Shown here: positions 25,188-33,545 of the stretch, in pieces | How positions within the stretch are numbered: position 1 is the first letter of the stretch | Layout: each line of letters begins with the position of its first letter | NCBI GenBank assembly: GCA_018830645.1 | Contig: JAHJSA010000001.1 | Coordinates: 1-51,831, forward strand | Length of the DNA stretch: 51,831 nucleotides | Source: Actinomycetota bacterium | GTDB taxonomy: Bacteria > Actinomycetota > Thermoleophilia > RBG-16-64-13 | Direction: 5' to 3' | Notes under the pieces: model-generated | Told to the model about the DNA's origin: nothing | Seen by the model: the letters and a program-made list of their open reading frames with translations, nothing else | The model's database searches: none | Position numbers and translations under genes: made by a program

Positions 25188-25723
25188 CGTCGGGGCCGGA
25201 GGTCGATGGCGCGCCCTCGCCCGCGTCCGCGACCGTCCGGGCTTTCCTGGGTCTGGGCTCGAACGTGGGCGACAGCCGCGCGCTTCTGGCGGCTGCGGTG
25301 GCCGATCTGGAGAGAATGGCCCGTGTGCGGGTGGTGGGGCTTTCGCGCCTGTATCGCACCGCGGCCGTGGGTCTCGAGGATCAGCCCGATTTCCTGAATC
25401 TCGTGGTGGAAGTGGCGACCTCGCTCGGCCCCTTCGAGCTACTCGACGAGGCGCAGCGACTAGAGCGCGAGGCGGGTCGGGAACGCACGGTTCGATGGGG
25501 CCCGCGCACGCTCGATGTGGACGTGCTCTGGTACGATGGCATCCTCATCGACGAGGAGCGCCTCCGGGTGCCGCACCCGCGCATGGAAGAGCGACGTTTC
25601 GTGCTGGAACCACTCGCGGAGCTCGCCCCGCACTTGGTGCTGCCCAGCGGCCGTTCGGTGCTCGAGGCGCTCGCCGATACGCTTGAGCAGGCGGTCGAGG
25701 TGCTCGACCCCCCGAAGGAGTGA
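25184..25723 (+). CDS. folK: Hydroxymethyl-dihydropterin pyrophosphokinase
   Basis: This 179-residue enzyme transfers pyrophosphate from ATP to hydroxymethyl-dihydropterin, giving the FolP substrate. The N-terminal GLGSNVGDSRALL, the RYRT-like LYRTAAVGLEDQPDFLNLV and the magnesium/ATP motif GPRTLDVDVLWYDG are intact, followed by RVPHPRMEERRFVLEPLAE. GTG 25184 overlaps the folB stop. The first ~18 residues before VRAFLGLGSN are extra. It completes the folate set. Confidence 0.95.
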   Translation: MTSGPEVDGAPSPASATVRAFLGLGSNVGDSRALLAAAVADLERMARVRVVGLSRLYRTAAVGLEDQPDFLNLVVEVATSLGPFELLDEAQRLEREAGRERTVRWGPRTLDVDVLWYDGILIDEERLRVPHPRMEERRFVLEPLAELAPHLVLPSGRSVLEALADTLEQAVEVLDPPKE

Positions 25724-25734
25724 GACGCGCTTTG

Positions 25735-26649
25735 ATGGATTACTCGGCCATGCAGGACGAACTGAGGGCCTTGGCGAGGGCGAAGGACGCCGTGGTGCTC
25801 GCGCACAACTACCAGAGGGCTGAGGTGCAGGACGCCGCCGACTTCGTGGGCGACTCCCTCGGCCTGTCGCGCCAGGCGGCGGCCTCCGAGGCGAGCGTGA
25901 TCCTCTTTTGCGGAGTCGACTTCATGGCCGAGACCGCTGCCATCCTCGCCCCCGAGAAGACGGTGATCTTCCCCGAGCCTCGAGCCCACTGCCCGATGGC
26001 GGCGATGGTCGACGCCGAGGGGTTGGCGGCACTCAAGGCCGAGCACCCAGGAGCTGTCGTGGTGAGCTACGTGAACACGTCGGCTGCGGTGAAAGCGCTC
26101 TCCGACGTCTGCTGTACGAGCGCGAACGCCGCTGAGGTGATCCTGGCGATGCCGGCCGATCGTCCCGTCATCTTCACCCCCGACTGCAACCTGGGTGCGT
26201 GGGTGTCGCAGAAGACCGGCCGCGAATTGATCCTCTGGCAGGGATACTGCCCTACGCACGACCTCATCCAGCCCGAGGACATCCTCGAGGCGCGCGACGC
26301 CCATCCCGAAGCCAAGGTGGTGGTGCACCCCGAGTGCCGTCCCGACGTGACGGTTCTTGCCGACGCGGTCGAGAGCACGTCGGGCATGATCCGCTTCTGC
26401 CGCGAGGACGACGCTCTGGAGTTCATCATCGGCACCGAGGAGGGCATGATCCACCGTCTGTCCACCGACGTGCCCTCCAAGCGCTTCCACCTGGTCAGCC
26501 AGGCCGTTGTATGCCCCACCATGAAGATGACCACCCTGCGCAAGGCCATCGAAGCGTTGCGCAACGGAGGCCCGGTCGTGTCTGTGCCCGAGGAGACGCG
26601 CGCGAAAGCGTTGGCCGCCGTACAGCGAATGGTAGAGATCGGCCGGTGA
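25735..26649 (+). CDS. nadA: Quinolinate synthase A
   Basis: NadA condenses iminoaspartate with dihydroxyacetone phosphate to quinolinate and carries an oxygen-sensitive [4Fe-4S] cluster. The ~304-residue product has VVLAHNYQRAEVQDAADFVGDS, the cluster Cys candidates in DVCCTSANA, HPECRPDV and VVCPTMKMTT, and PDCNLGAWV. The start is uncertain: ATG 25735 is given, while GTG 25720 (overlapping the folK stop) and TTG 25732 are in frame; GAAGGAG at 25714-25720 is somewhat far from the ATG. It is the first gene of nadA-nadB-nadC. Confidence 0.94.
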   Translation: MDYSAMQDELRALARAKDAVVLAHNYQRAEVQDAADFVGDSLGLSRQAAASEASVILFCGVDFMAETAAILAPEKTVIFPEPRAHCPMAAMVDAEGLAALKAEHPGAVVVSYVNTSAAVKALSDVCCTSANAAEVILAMPADRPVIFTPDCNLGAWVSQKTGRELILWQGYCPTHDLIQPEDILEARDAHPEAKVVVHPECRPDVTVLADAVESTSGMIRFCREDDALEFIIGTEEGMIHRLSTDVPSKRFHLVSQAVVCPTMKMTTLRKAIEALRNGGPVVSVPEETRAKALAAVQRMVEIGR

Positions 26650-26677
26650 GCGTGGCGGGCCGGCGGAGGAGGGCCCG

Positions 26678-28336
26678 GTGAGCGAGTCGTCGCGACGCCC
26701 GTACCTGATCGCCAGCGGCGGGGCCGAGGTCCGCTACCGCAGCCACGATGTCATCGTGGTGGGCAGCGGCATCGGCGGCCTAACGGCCGCCTTGGGCGCG
26801 GCCCGCAAGTGGGATGTGGCGCTGCTCACGAAGAGCTCACTCTCCGATACCACGACCTTCCTGGCCCAAGGTGGCATCGCGGCCGCCGTCGGCCCACTCG
26901 ATTCCCCCGACCTTCACCTCGCCGACACGCTGACGGCCGGGGCCGGGTTGAGCGAAGAGATACCGGTGCGCGTGCTGGTGGAGGAGGGGCCGGATCGCGT
27001 GCGCGAACTCGAGTTGCTCGGCACCAAGTTCGACCATCGTGACGGTCAGCTGATCCTGGCGTCCGAAGGGGCGCACTCGGTGCCGCGCGTGGTGAGAGCG
27101 GGGGGCGACGCAACGGGTTCGGTGGTGGCGGGCGCCCTCATGCAGGCCATGATCGCCGGCAGTTCCGTGGAGTTGCGTGAAGGTGAGTTCGTCGTCGATC
27201 TGCTCACCGACGGCGCCACCTGCATAGGTGCCTTGTCGCTCGATCGCGAGGGCGTCCTCACGCTGTACCACGCGCGGGCCGTCGTGATGGCCAGCGGCGG
27301 GGCAGGGCAGGTGTTCTCCCGCACCACGAACCCCGGCGTCGCCACGGGCGACGGCTACGCGATGGGCTACCGCGCCGGAGTGGTGCTTCGTGATATGGAG
27401 TTCGTGCAGTTCCACCCGACTGCGCTCCACGTTGACGAGAACCCCACCTTCCTTCTCACCGAAGCCCTGCGGGGCGAAGGGGCGTACCTCACCGACGCCA
27501 AGGGCGAGCGCTTCATGGTGGGCGTGCATCCGCGGGCCGAGCTTGCGCCGCGAGACGTGGTGGTGCGCAGGATGCGGGAGGTGATGATCCGCGACGGTGT
27601 TGACCACGTGTTCCTCGATGCGGGTCATCTCGACTGCGAGTTCCTGCGCGAACGCTTCCCCACGGTGTTCAACGGGCTGGGGTCACGAGGGCTCGACCTC
27701 TGTCATACCCCCGTTCCGGTGTCGCCCACCGCGCACTACTACATCGGGGGGCTGCTCACCGACGTGTGGGGGCGCACGTCGCTACCCATGCTGTATTCGT
27801 GTGGGGAGGCCTCCTGCACGGGCGTGCACGGCGCCAATCGGCTCGCGTCGAACTCGTTGCTCGAGGGCCTGGTGTTCGGCGACCGTATCGCCCGCGATCT
27901 CGACCGGTTGCTCGCGCAACCAAGTCGTCCCGTGCGGAAGTTCCGACTCGACCTGCCGGAAGACCACCGGGTGGGCAACACACCCTCCGTCGTGGCCGCG
28001 GCCCGTCGGACCGTGGGCGAGATCATGACGCGGTGCTGCGGCATCGTGCGCGACGCCTCCGGGCTCGACGAAGGGGCACGGCTCGTCGCCGAGTTGCGCG
28101 AGTCGTTGCGACCGCCCGGTCGCGACGTCGATGAGCTCGAGCTGTTCAACCTGCTCACCGTCGCGGCGCTCACTATCAGCGCGGCTTCTTCTCGCCTGGA
28201 GAGCAGGGGCGTCCACCTGCGTCTCGACTACCCTGAAGTGGATGACGTCCACTGGCGGCGCCACGTCACCGTGGAATACGATGAAGCGCGGGAGGCCGCG
28301 CACGTGCGGGTGCTTGGCCGGAAGGGAGAGCTGTGA
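26678..28336 (+). CDS. nadB: L-aspartate oxidase
   Basis: This 552-residue FAD enzyme oxidises L-aspartate to iminoaspartate, the partner substrate for NadA. The FAD motif is VIVVGSGIGGLTAALGAA, followed by TFLAQGGIAAAVG, VRAGGDATGS, QFHPTALHVDENPTFLLTEALRGEGA (family centre), and the C-terminal SCGEASCTGVHGANRLASNSLLEG. GTG 26678 is preceded by GGAGGAGGG. About 18 residues before RSHDVIVVGSG are extra. Its stop overlaps the nadC start. Confidence 0.95.
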   Translation: MSESSRRPYLIASGGAEVRYRSHDVIVVGSGIGGLTAALGAARKWDVALLTKSSLSDTTTFLAQGGIAAAVGPLDSPDLHLADTLTAGAGLSEEIPVRVLVEEGPDRVRELELLGTKFDHRDGQLILASEGAHSVPRVVRAGGDATGSVVAGALMQAMIAGSSVELREGEFVVDLLTDGATCIGALSLDREGVLTLYHARAVVMASGGAGQVFSRTTNPGVATGDGYAMGYRAGVVLRDMEFVQFHPTALHVDENPTFLLTEALRGEGAYLTDAKGERFMVGVHPRAELAPRDVVVRRMREVMIRDGVDHVFLDAGHLDCEFLRERFPTVFNGLGSRGLDLCHTPVPVSPTAHYYIGGLLTDVWGRTSLPMLYSCGEASCTGVHGANRLASNSLLEGLVFGDRIARDLDRLLAQPSRPVRKFRLDLPEDHRVGNTPSVVAAARRTVGEIMTRCCGIVRDASGLDEGARLVAELRESLRPPGRDVDELELFNLLTVAALTISAASSRLESRGVHLRLDYPEVDDVHWRRHVTVEYDEAREAAHVRVLGRKGEL

Positions 28337-29178
28337 GACTCGACGAGACCACCATGAGCCTCGTGCGCCTCGCCCTGGCCGAGGACCTCGCCGGGTTCGG
28401 CGATGTCACGTCGGCCCTCACCATCGACATTGCTTCGCGCTCTGCGGCGGCGATCGTGACGCGCGAGGAGGCTGTGGTCTCAGGGCTCGACCTCGCCGCA
28501 GCCGTCGTGACCGAGGTCGACGCGGAAATCGCCTTCGAACGCCTGGCCGACGACGGGCAGGGAGTGGGTTCGAACGTGGCCGTCGCGAGGCTGGTGGGGC
28601 CCTCGCGCAGCATCCTCTCGGCGGAGCGAACCATGCTGAACCTGTTCACAGGCCTCTGCGGCGTGGCCACCCAAGCTCGCCGTTTCGCTCGGGCCGTGGA
28701 GGGCACGGGCGTCACGGTAGTGGACACCCGGAAGACCACACCCGGGCTTCGCTTGTGGGAGAAGAAGGCGGTGCGTGATGGGGGATGCGGGAATCACCGC
28801 TTTGGCCTGTTCGATCTCGTCATGATCAAGGACAATCACGTCGCGGCCGGAGGCGGCGTGGCGGCCACGGTGACGCGTGCGCGTCGAGGGGCCCCGTTCC
28901 CCATGAAGGTCGAGGTGGAGGTGTCAAACGAGCAGGGGCTGCTCGAGGCGCTGGCCGCCGGTGCCGACATAGTCATGTTCGACAACGTGGGCACGGTCGA
29001 GCTGGCCCGTCTGGTCTCGGTGGCCCGCAGTCTACGGCCCGAGATCGTGCTCGAAGCGTCGGGCGGAGTGACCCTCGAATCGGTTCGGGCCATCGCCGAG
29101 TGTGGAGTGGACATCATCTCGACCAGTGCGCTCACGACGGGAGCGCTACCTGTAGACCTGGGTCTGGATTTCGAGTAG
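28333..29178 (+). CDS. nadC: Nicotinate-nucleotide pyrophosphorylase (carboxylating)
   Basis: This 281-residue phosphoribosyltransferase turns quinolinate and PRPP into nicotinate mononucleotide. Recognisable family features are LAEDLAGFGDVTSALT, ERTMLNLFTGLCGVAT, VVDTRKTTPGLRLWEKKAVRDGG, NHRFGLFDLVMIKDNH and EASGGVTLESVRAIAECGVD. GTG 28333 overlaps the nadB stop (GTGA). Together with nadA and nadB it gives a complete de novo route from aspartate to nicotinate mononucleotide. Confidence 0.95.
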   Translation: MRLDETTMSLVRLALAEDLAGFGDVTSALTIDIASRSAAAIVTREEAVVSGLDLAAAVVTEVDAEIAFERLADDGQGVGSNVAVARLVGPSRSILSAERTMLNLFTGLCGVATQARRFARAVEGTGVTVVDTRKTTPGLRLWEKKAVRDGGCGNHRFGLFDLVMIKDNHVAAGGGVAATVTRARRGAPFPMKVEVEVSNEQGLLEALAAGADIVMFDNVGTVELARLVSVARSLRPEIVLEASGGVTLESVRAIAECGVDIISTSALTTGALPVDLGLDFE

Positions 29179-29193
29179 GAGCAAGGAGGCGCC

Positions 29194-29958
29194 GTGCTTC
29201 TCGCAGTGGACATCGGCAACACCCAGACCGTGCTCGGTCTGTTCGAAGAGTCCGTGCTCACCGACCACTGGCGCGTATCGACTGAGGTGCAGCGTACGGC
29301 CGATGAACTGGGCGCCCTGCTCGACACACTACTCCGAGCCCGGGGATTCTCGCTCGACACGGTGAGCGCGGCGGCGCTCTCCTCCGTGGTGCCCATCCTG
29401 AACCGGGAGTATCTCGCGATGAGCGACCGGTATCTGGGAGTGGCGCCTCTCGTAGTCGGACCGGGGGTGAAGACGGGCATGCCCATCCTCACCGCGAACC
29501 CCCGCGAGGTGGGCGCGGACCTCATCGTGGACGCCGTCGCCGCCTACGAGGCCGTGGGGGGCGCCTGCGTGGTCGTGGACTTCGGTACGGCCACCACGTT
29601 CGGTGCTGTGTCGGCTCGGGGGGAGTATCTGGGCCACGCGATCGCTCCCGGCATCAACACTTCGCTCGAGGCCCTGGCCCAAGCCGCTGCCAAGCTGCCC
29701 CGAGTAGAGCTGGAGGACCCCGGCAGCGTGATAGGCAAGACCACCGTGCACAGCATGCAGGCAGGGGCGGTGTACGGGTTCGCGGGTCAGGTGGACGGCA
29801 TAGTCTCTCGCATGCGCCTGGAGCTCGGAGGCGAAGTGGTGTCCATAGCCACCGGGGGGCTCGCGCCGCTGATCTTCGAGCACTCCGCCACCCTCGATCG
29901 GTTGGACGAGCACCTCACCCTCCGCGGTCTGGAGATCATCCACCGCCGTAGTCGGTAG
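29194..29958 (+). CDS. coaX: Type III pantothenate kinase
   Basis: This 254-residue enzyme phosphorylates pantothenate in coenzyme A synthesis. MLLAVDIGNTQTVLGLF is the phosphate-binding N-terminus, GADLIVDAVAAYE the catalytic Asp region, VVDFGTATTFGAVSARGEYLGHAIAPG the central motif, and SIATGGLAPLI the adenosine region. GTG 29194 follows AAGGAGG. This type III enzyme does not resemble CoaA. It lies 15 bases after nadC and just before dusB, which matches the order in many Gram-positive genomes. Confidence 0.94.
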   Translation: MLLAVDIGNTQTVLGLFEESVLTDHWRVSTEVQRTADELGALLDTLLRARGFSLDTVSAAALSSVVPILNREYLAMSDRYLGVAPLVVGPGVKTGMPILTANPREVGADLIVDAVAAYEAVGGACVVVDFGTATTFGAVSARGEYLGHAIAPGINTSLEALAQAAAKLPRVELEDPGSVIGKTTVHSMQAGAVYGFAGQVDGIVSRMRLELGGEVVSIATGGLAPLIFEHSATLDRLDEHLTLRGLEIIHRRSR

Positions 29959-29964
29959 GCGCCC

Positions 29965-31023
29965 GTGGCGGCGTCGCGGCATCAGCCGGGCCGGCACGGC
30001 GGGGAACGATCAGACACCGCCCAGCCCGACGCGGACCGGTTCGCCGCCGAGGCCGCCGCCCAGGCACCCGCGGCCCAAGCCACTGCGATGACACATCCGT
30101 TCCTGATCGGAGACGTCGTCGTGCCGAACCGGGTGATCCTGGCTCCCATGGCCGGCATGACCAACAGCGCCTTCCGCCGGCGGGCCCGCGCGTACGGGGC
30201 GGGCCTTCTGGTCACCGAGATGGTGAGCGCCTACGGACTGATCTACGGGGATGCCCGAACCCGGCACTTCCTTGAGTTCTCCGAAGACGAGCGACCCCTC
30301 GCTCTCCAGCTGTTCGCCGACGACCCCGAGGTACTCGCTCGTGCGGTGCACATCGTGCTCGCCGGGCCGCGGGTTCCCGACATGATCGACATCAATATGG
30401 GGTGCCCTGTGCGCAAGGTGATGAAGACCGGCGCCGGGGCCGCCCTGCTGGCGGACCCGGCGCGAGCGGGGAGGGTGGCGGCCAAGATCAGGAGCGGGCT
30501 GACGCCCGGCCGGGAGGTCGCCGTGGAGGTGGCCAAGAGACTCGAGGAAGCAGGTGTGGCGGCGATCGGGGTCCATCCACGGGCCGCCTCGCAGCTCTAC
30601 CGGGGTCGCGCCGATCACGAAATCACGTCTCGCGTGGTGCAGGAGGTGGGCGTGCCCGTGCTCGCTTCCGGCGACGTGTTTGGCGCCGCAGCCGGTCAGC
30701 GTATCCTCGCCGAGACGGGCGCCGTGGCGGTGATGGTCGCGCGCGCGGCTCAGAGTGGCCCCTGGGTGGTCCGCGATATCCTCGACGGCGTCGATCGACC
30801 ACAGCCGCCGCTTGCCGAGATCGTGACCGAGCTCCGTGTACTCCTCGCCGCCGCGGCCTCCGATATGGGCCCCGCGCGCTCGGCGCGGTGGATCAGGAAG
30901 TCGCTCGGTTGGTATCTGAAGGGCGCGGGCCTTCACGCCGATGTGGTCGACGGTCTGCGGCGCCACGTCGACGCCGTCTCTCTCGACTCTGCCCTGGAGT
31001 CGCTCACCCTGTCAGGCTGTTGA
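29965..31023 (+). CDS. dusB: tRNA-dihydrouridine synthase
   Basis: Dus enzymes reduce uridines in the tRNA D-loop with FMN and NADPH. VVPNRVILAPMAGMTNSAFRR is the FMN-binding N-terminus, and INMGCPVRKVMKTGAG contains the catalytic Cys (about residue 147). GVHPRAASQLYRGRADHE and VPVLASGDVFGA are also family motifs. GTG 29965 leaves a ~41-residue Ala-rich leader; ATG 30088 would start at the barrel. Between ADPARAG and KIRSGL roughly a dozen residues usually present (an ISIPVTVK-type segment) are missing. The last three residues and TGA stop come from the left repeat of the MITE-like element that follows. Confidence 0.88.
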   Translation: MAASRHQPGRHGGERSDTAQPDADRFAAEAAAQAPAAQATAMTHPFLIGDVVVPNRVILAPMAGMTNSAFRRRARAYGAGLLVTEMVSAYGLIYGDARTRHFLEFSEDERPLALQLFADDPEVLARAVHIVLAGPRVPDMIDINMGCPVRKVMKTGAGAALLADPARAGRVAAKIRSGLTPGREVAVEVAKRLEEAGVAAIGVHPRAASQLYRGRADHEITSRVVQEVGVPVLASGDVFGAAAGQRILAETGAVAVMVARAAQSGPWVVRDILDGVDRPQPPLAEIVTELRVLLAAAASDMGPARSARWIRKSLGWYLKGAGLHADVVDGLRRHVDAVSLDSALESLTLSGC

Positions 31024-31173
31024 AGAACGAAACCTCGGCCGCGGGACCGCACTGGGCGGCGCCATGCGTCGTCCTCGGTCGCGCACGTAGCGCTGCTACG
31101 AGCGCTCCCTGCGTCCTTGCCTTGCGCGTACCCAGTGTACTCCCGCGGCGAAGCGTCATTCTTCAACAGCCTG
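31013..31173. mobile_element. MITE-like palindromic element, 161 bp
   Basis: The left end (CAGGCTGTTGAAGAACGAAA) and the reverse complement of the right end (CAGGCTGTTGAAGAATGACG) share a 15-base core, then further matches to CCGCGGGA, giving ~33-base inverted ends. Inside, CGTAGCGCTGCTACG at about 31085-31101 forms a second palindrome, and GCACTGGG pairs with CCCAGTGT, so the whole element can fold into one long hairpin. No coding region exists inside. It ends 24 bases before the greA promoter and its left end overlaps the dusB stop codon. Confidence 0.78.
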
Positions 31174-31196
31174 GTAGGTCCGTCAGCTTCCTCGAT

Positions 31197-31226
31197 TTGA
31201 CTTTCTGGCCTTGGTTCACCTATACT
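31197..31226 (+). promoter_or_regulatory. Strong sigma-70-type promoter for greA-lysS
   Basis: TTGACT at 31197-31202 and TATACT at 31221-31226 with an 18-base spacer, about 45 bases upstream of the greA start. Confidence 0.7.
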
Positions 31227-31279
31227 CCCGGCCTGAATTCGCCCGGGCATACGTGCTGGTGGGAGAGGAAGGTCCAAGA

Positions 31280-31759
31280 GTGCAGAACAAGGAAATCGTC
31301 CTGACCCAAGAAGGTCTGAAGAAGCTCCAGGAAGAGATCGAGCGTCTCTCCACGGCGGAGCGCGAAGCTGTCGCGGAGCGCATCCGCGAGGCGCGGGACT
31401 TCGGTGATATCTCGGAGAACTCCGAGTACGATGCCGCCAAGAACGACCAGGCCATGCTGGAGCATCGCATCGGTCAGCTCGAGGAGAAGCTCCGGCGGGC
31501 CCGCGTGATCAAAGAGTCGGAGATCTCGCGCGACAAGGTCTCGGTGGGAGTGACGGTGACGTTGAGAGACCTCGACTACGAAGAGGACTTCACGTACCAG
31601 CTCGTGGGCTCCGCGGAAGCCGACCCCTCGAATCACAAGCTCTCGAACGAGTCTCCCGTGGGTCAGGCGATCCTCGGCAAGGCGGTGGGCGACACGGTGA
31701 CCGTACCGGCGCCGATCGGATCGGTGCGTTATGAGGTCCTCAGTATCGAGGTCGTGTGA
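31280..31759 (+). CDS. greA: Transcription elongation factor GreA
   Basis: This 159-residue protein enters the RNA polymerase secondary channel and stimulates cleavage of backtracked RNA. The N-terminal coiled coil carries the acidic tip DFGDISENSEYDAAKNDQA, and the C-terminal FKBP-like domain has SPVGQAILGKAVGDTVTV. GTG 31280 is chosen because AGGAAGG lies 8 bases upstream and gives the normal family length; an upstream TTG at 31211 would cut into the promoter. It is transcribed from the promoter at 31197-31226, with lysS following directly. Confidence 0.94.
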   Translation: MQNKEIVLTQEGLKKLQEEIERLSTAEREAVAERIREARDFGDISENSEYDAAKNDQAMLEHRIGQLEEKLRRARVIKESEISRDKVSVGVTVTLRDLDYEEDFTYQLVGSAEADPSNHKLSNESPVGQAILGKAVGDTVTVPAPIGSVRYEVLSIEVV

Positions 31760-33343
31760 GTGAGTCCCGCCGGCGCCCCCACTGAACCTCCGGCGGGAGA
31801 GAGTGCCGGCAGCGGCGGTGAGGCGCCCGCGCCGGGCGATGTTGACGCGTCTGAGTCGGGTCACCGCCTCTCGGAGCTGGAACGCGAACGCCACGCAAAG
31901 GCCGATCGTCTGGCCGCAGGTGGCGTCGAGCTCTTCGCCCGTCGCTTCGAGCCGCGCACGACAGCGGCCGAAGTGCTGGAGGCGCACGACGGCCTAGAGG
32001 CGGGCGAGTCCGCCAAGGAGGCCTTCTACCGTGTGGCCGGCCGGGTGGTCGCCCGCCGGGAGCACGGCAAGGCCGCGTTCCTCACGGTGCGCGACGGATG
32101 GGACGATCTGCAGGTGTACGCCAACGTCAACACCATCGGGCGCGAGTCCTTCGACTCGTTCACAGGGCTCGACCTGGGCGATGTCGTCGGTGTCGAAGGG
32201 CATCCCTTCCGCACCAAGCGAGGCGAGCTCTCGCTGTTCGTGTCCTCATGGATACTGCTCACGAAGTCGTTCCGCTCTCCTCCCGAGAAGTGGCACGGGT
32301 TGCAGGACAGGGAGACCCGGTACCGCCAGCGCTACGCCGACCTGATCGCGAACCCTGAAGTGGGTCGTCAGCTGACCATGCGCAGCGAACTCGTGAGCGC
32401 CATGAGGCGGTTCCTCAGTGAACGGGGCTTCCTGGAGGTCGAGACGCCCATTCTCCAACCCCTCCCGGGGGGCGCCCTCGCCCGCCCTTTCTCGACGCAT
32501 CACAACGCCCTCGACGTGCAGCTCTATCTGCGGATCGCTCCCGAGCTCTACCTGAAGCGTCTTCTCGTAGGGGGCTTCCCGCGGGTCTTCGAGATCGGGA
32601 AGAACTTCCGCAACGAGGGGATCTCGCCTATCCACAACCCTGAGTTCACCATGATGGAGCTCTATTGGGCCTACGTGGACTACCGGGAGATCATGGAGCT
32701 GGTGGAGGAGATGGTGCCGGCGATCGCCCTCGAGGTGCTCGGCACGACGAGCATCAGGGTGGAAGGGCGAGAGATCGAGCTGTCTGGCCCTTGGCCCCGG
32801 CGCACGGTCGATAGTCTGGTGCAGGGGGCGCTCGGTCTCACCATGGCAGAGATGCGAGCAGATGTAGCTGGAGCCCGCACACTTCTGCGGGCGAAGGGGG
32901 TCGATGTCGAAGGTCGCGACACGTTCTCCTCCCTCGTCGACAAGACACTGAAGCACCTGGTGTGGCCGCATGTGGTCGAGCCGATGTTCGCGGTAGATCA
33001 CCCTGTGGAGCTCAGCCCTCTGGCCAAAGTCCACCCGCAGGATCCCACGCTGGTGGAGCGTTTCCAGCCGATCATCGGTGGTCGCGAGGTGGGCAACGCC
33101 TTCTCTGAGCTGAACGATCCCCGGGATCAGCGTCGCCGGTTCGAGGATCAGGCGGCGAGCAAGGCTGCGGGTGATGAGGAGGCCATGGTGCTCGACGAGG
33201 ACTTCCTCCGGGCCCTCGAGTACGGTATGCCGCCGGCCGGCGGCCTGGGCATCGGGGTCGATAGACTGGCCATGCTGCTGCTGGGAGTCGACTCGATCCG
33301 AGACGTCATCCTCTTCCCTCAGCTTCGTCCGGAGGAGTTCTAG
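31760..33343 (+). CDS. lysS: Lysyl-tRNA synthetase, class II
   Basis: This 527-residue enzyme charges tRNA-Lys. An OB-fold anticodon domain (AGRVVARREHGKAAFLTVRDG, LGDVVGVEG) precedes the class II core: motif 1 around FLEVETPILQP, motif 2 FEIGKNFRNEGISPIHNPEFTMMELY and motif 3 GLGIGVDRLAMLLLG. The first ~35 residues are Gly/Ala/Pro-rich and not part of the fold. GTG 31760 follows the greA stop with no gap. Confidence 0.95.
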   Translation: MSPAGAPTEPPAGESAGSGGEAPAPGDVDASESGHRLSELERERHAKADRLAAGGVELFARRFEPRTTAAEVLEAHDGLEAGESAKEAFYRVAGRVVARREHGKAAFLTVRDGWDDLQVYANVNTIGRESFDSFTGLDLGDVVGVEGHPFRTKRGELSLFVSSWILLTKSFRSPPEKWHGLQDRETRYRQRYADLIANPEVGRQLTMRSELVSAMRRFLSERGFLEVETPILQPLPGGALARPFSTHHNALDVQLYLRIAPELYLKRLLVGGFPRVFEIGKNFRNEGISPIHNPEFTMMELYWAYVDYREIMELVEEMVPAIALEVLGTTSIRVEGREIELSGPWPRRTVDSLVQGALGLTMAEMRADVAGARTLLRAKGVDVEGRDTFSSLVDKTLKHLVWPHVVEPMFAVDHPVELSPLAKVHPQDPTLVERFQPIIGGREVGNAFSELNDPRDQRRRFEDQAASKAAGDEEAMVLDEDFLRALEYGMPPAGGLGIGVDRLAMLLLGVDSIRDVILFPQLRPEEF

Positions 33344-33500
33344 CCGGCCCGGCATCGGAGCTGCGAAACCCTGCTCGCCTGGAGCGGTCAGCACGGTCTC
33401 GGTGTGCTACAATGAACGAAGTTACGAACTCCTGTGTACTGCTCCAATGATAGTCTTGAGCAGGCATTTCGTGGTTAGATATCCGCTCGTGCGATGAATC

Positions 33501-33520
33501 CAGCCCGCCACGGCGGGCTG
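33501..33520 (+). promoter_or_regulatory. Perfect hairpin just before mcsA
   Basis: CAGCCCGC and GCGGGCTG flank a 4-base loop (CACG). There is no T-run, so it looks like an mRNA leader hairpin or operator rather than a terminator. The 200 bases between lysS and mcsA also hold TACAAT at 33408-33413, but without a good -35 box. I see no CIRCE element and no paired CtsR heptads. Confidence 0.4.
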
Positions 33521-33545
33521 TGTGGTAAGAGAGGAGGCGGGCCAC

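Noticed and set aside
33385-33413. Promoter for mcsA from TACAAT
   Set aside because: The -10 box is good but no -35 hexamer is present at the right distance.
33422-33500. HAIR or CIRCE heat-shock operator before mcsA
   Set aside because: CTTGAGC is present as a half-site only, with no matching inverted half at the required spacing.
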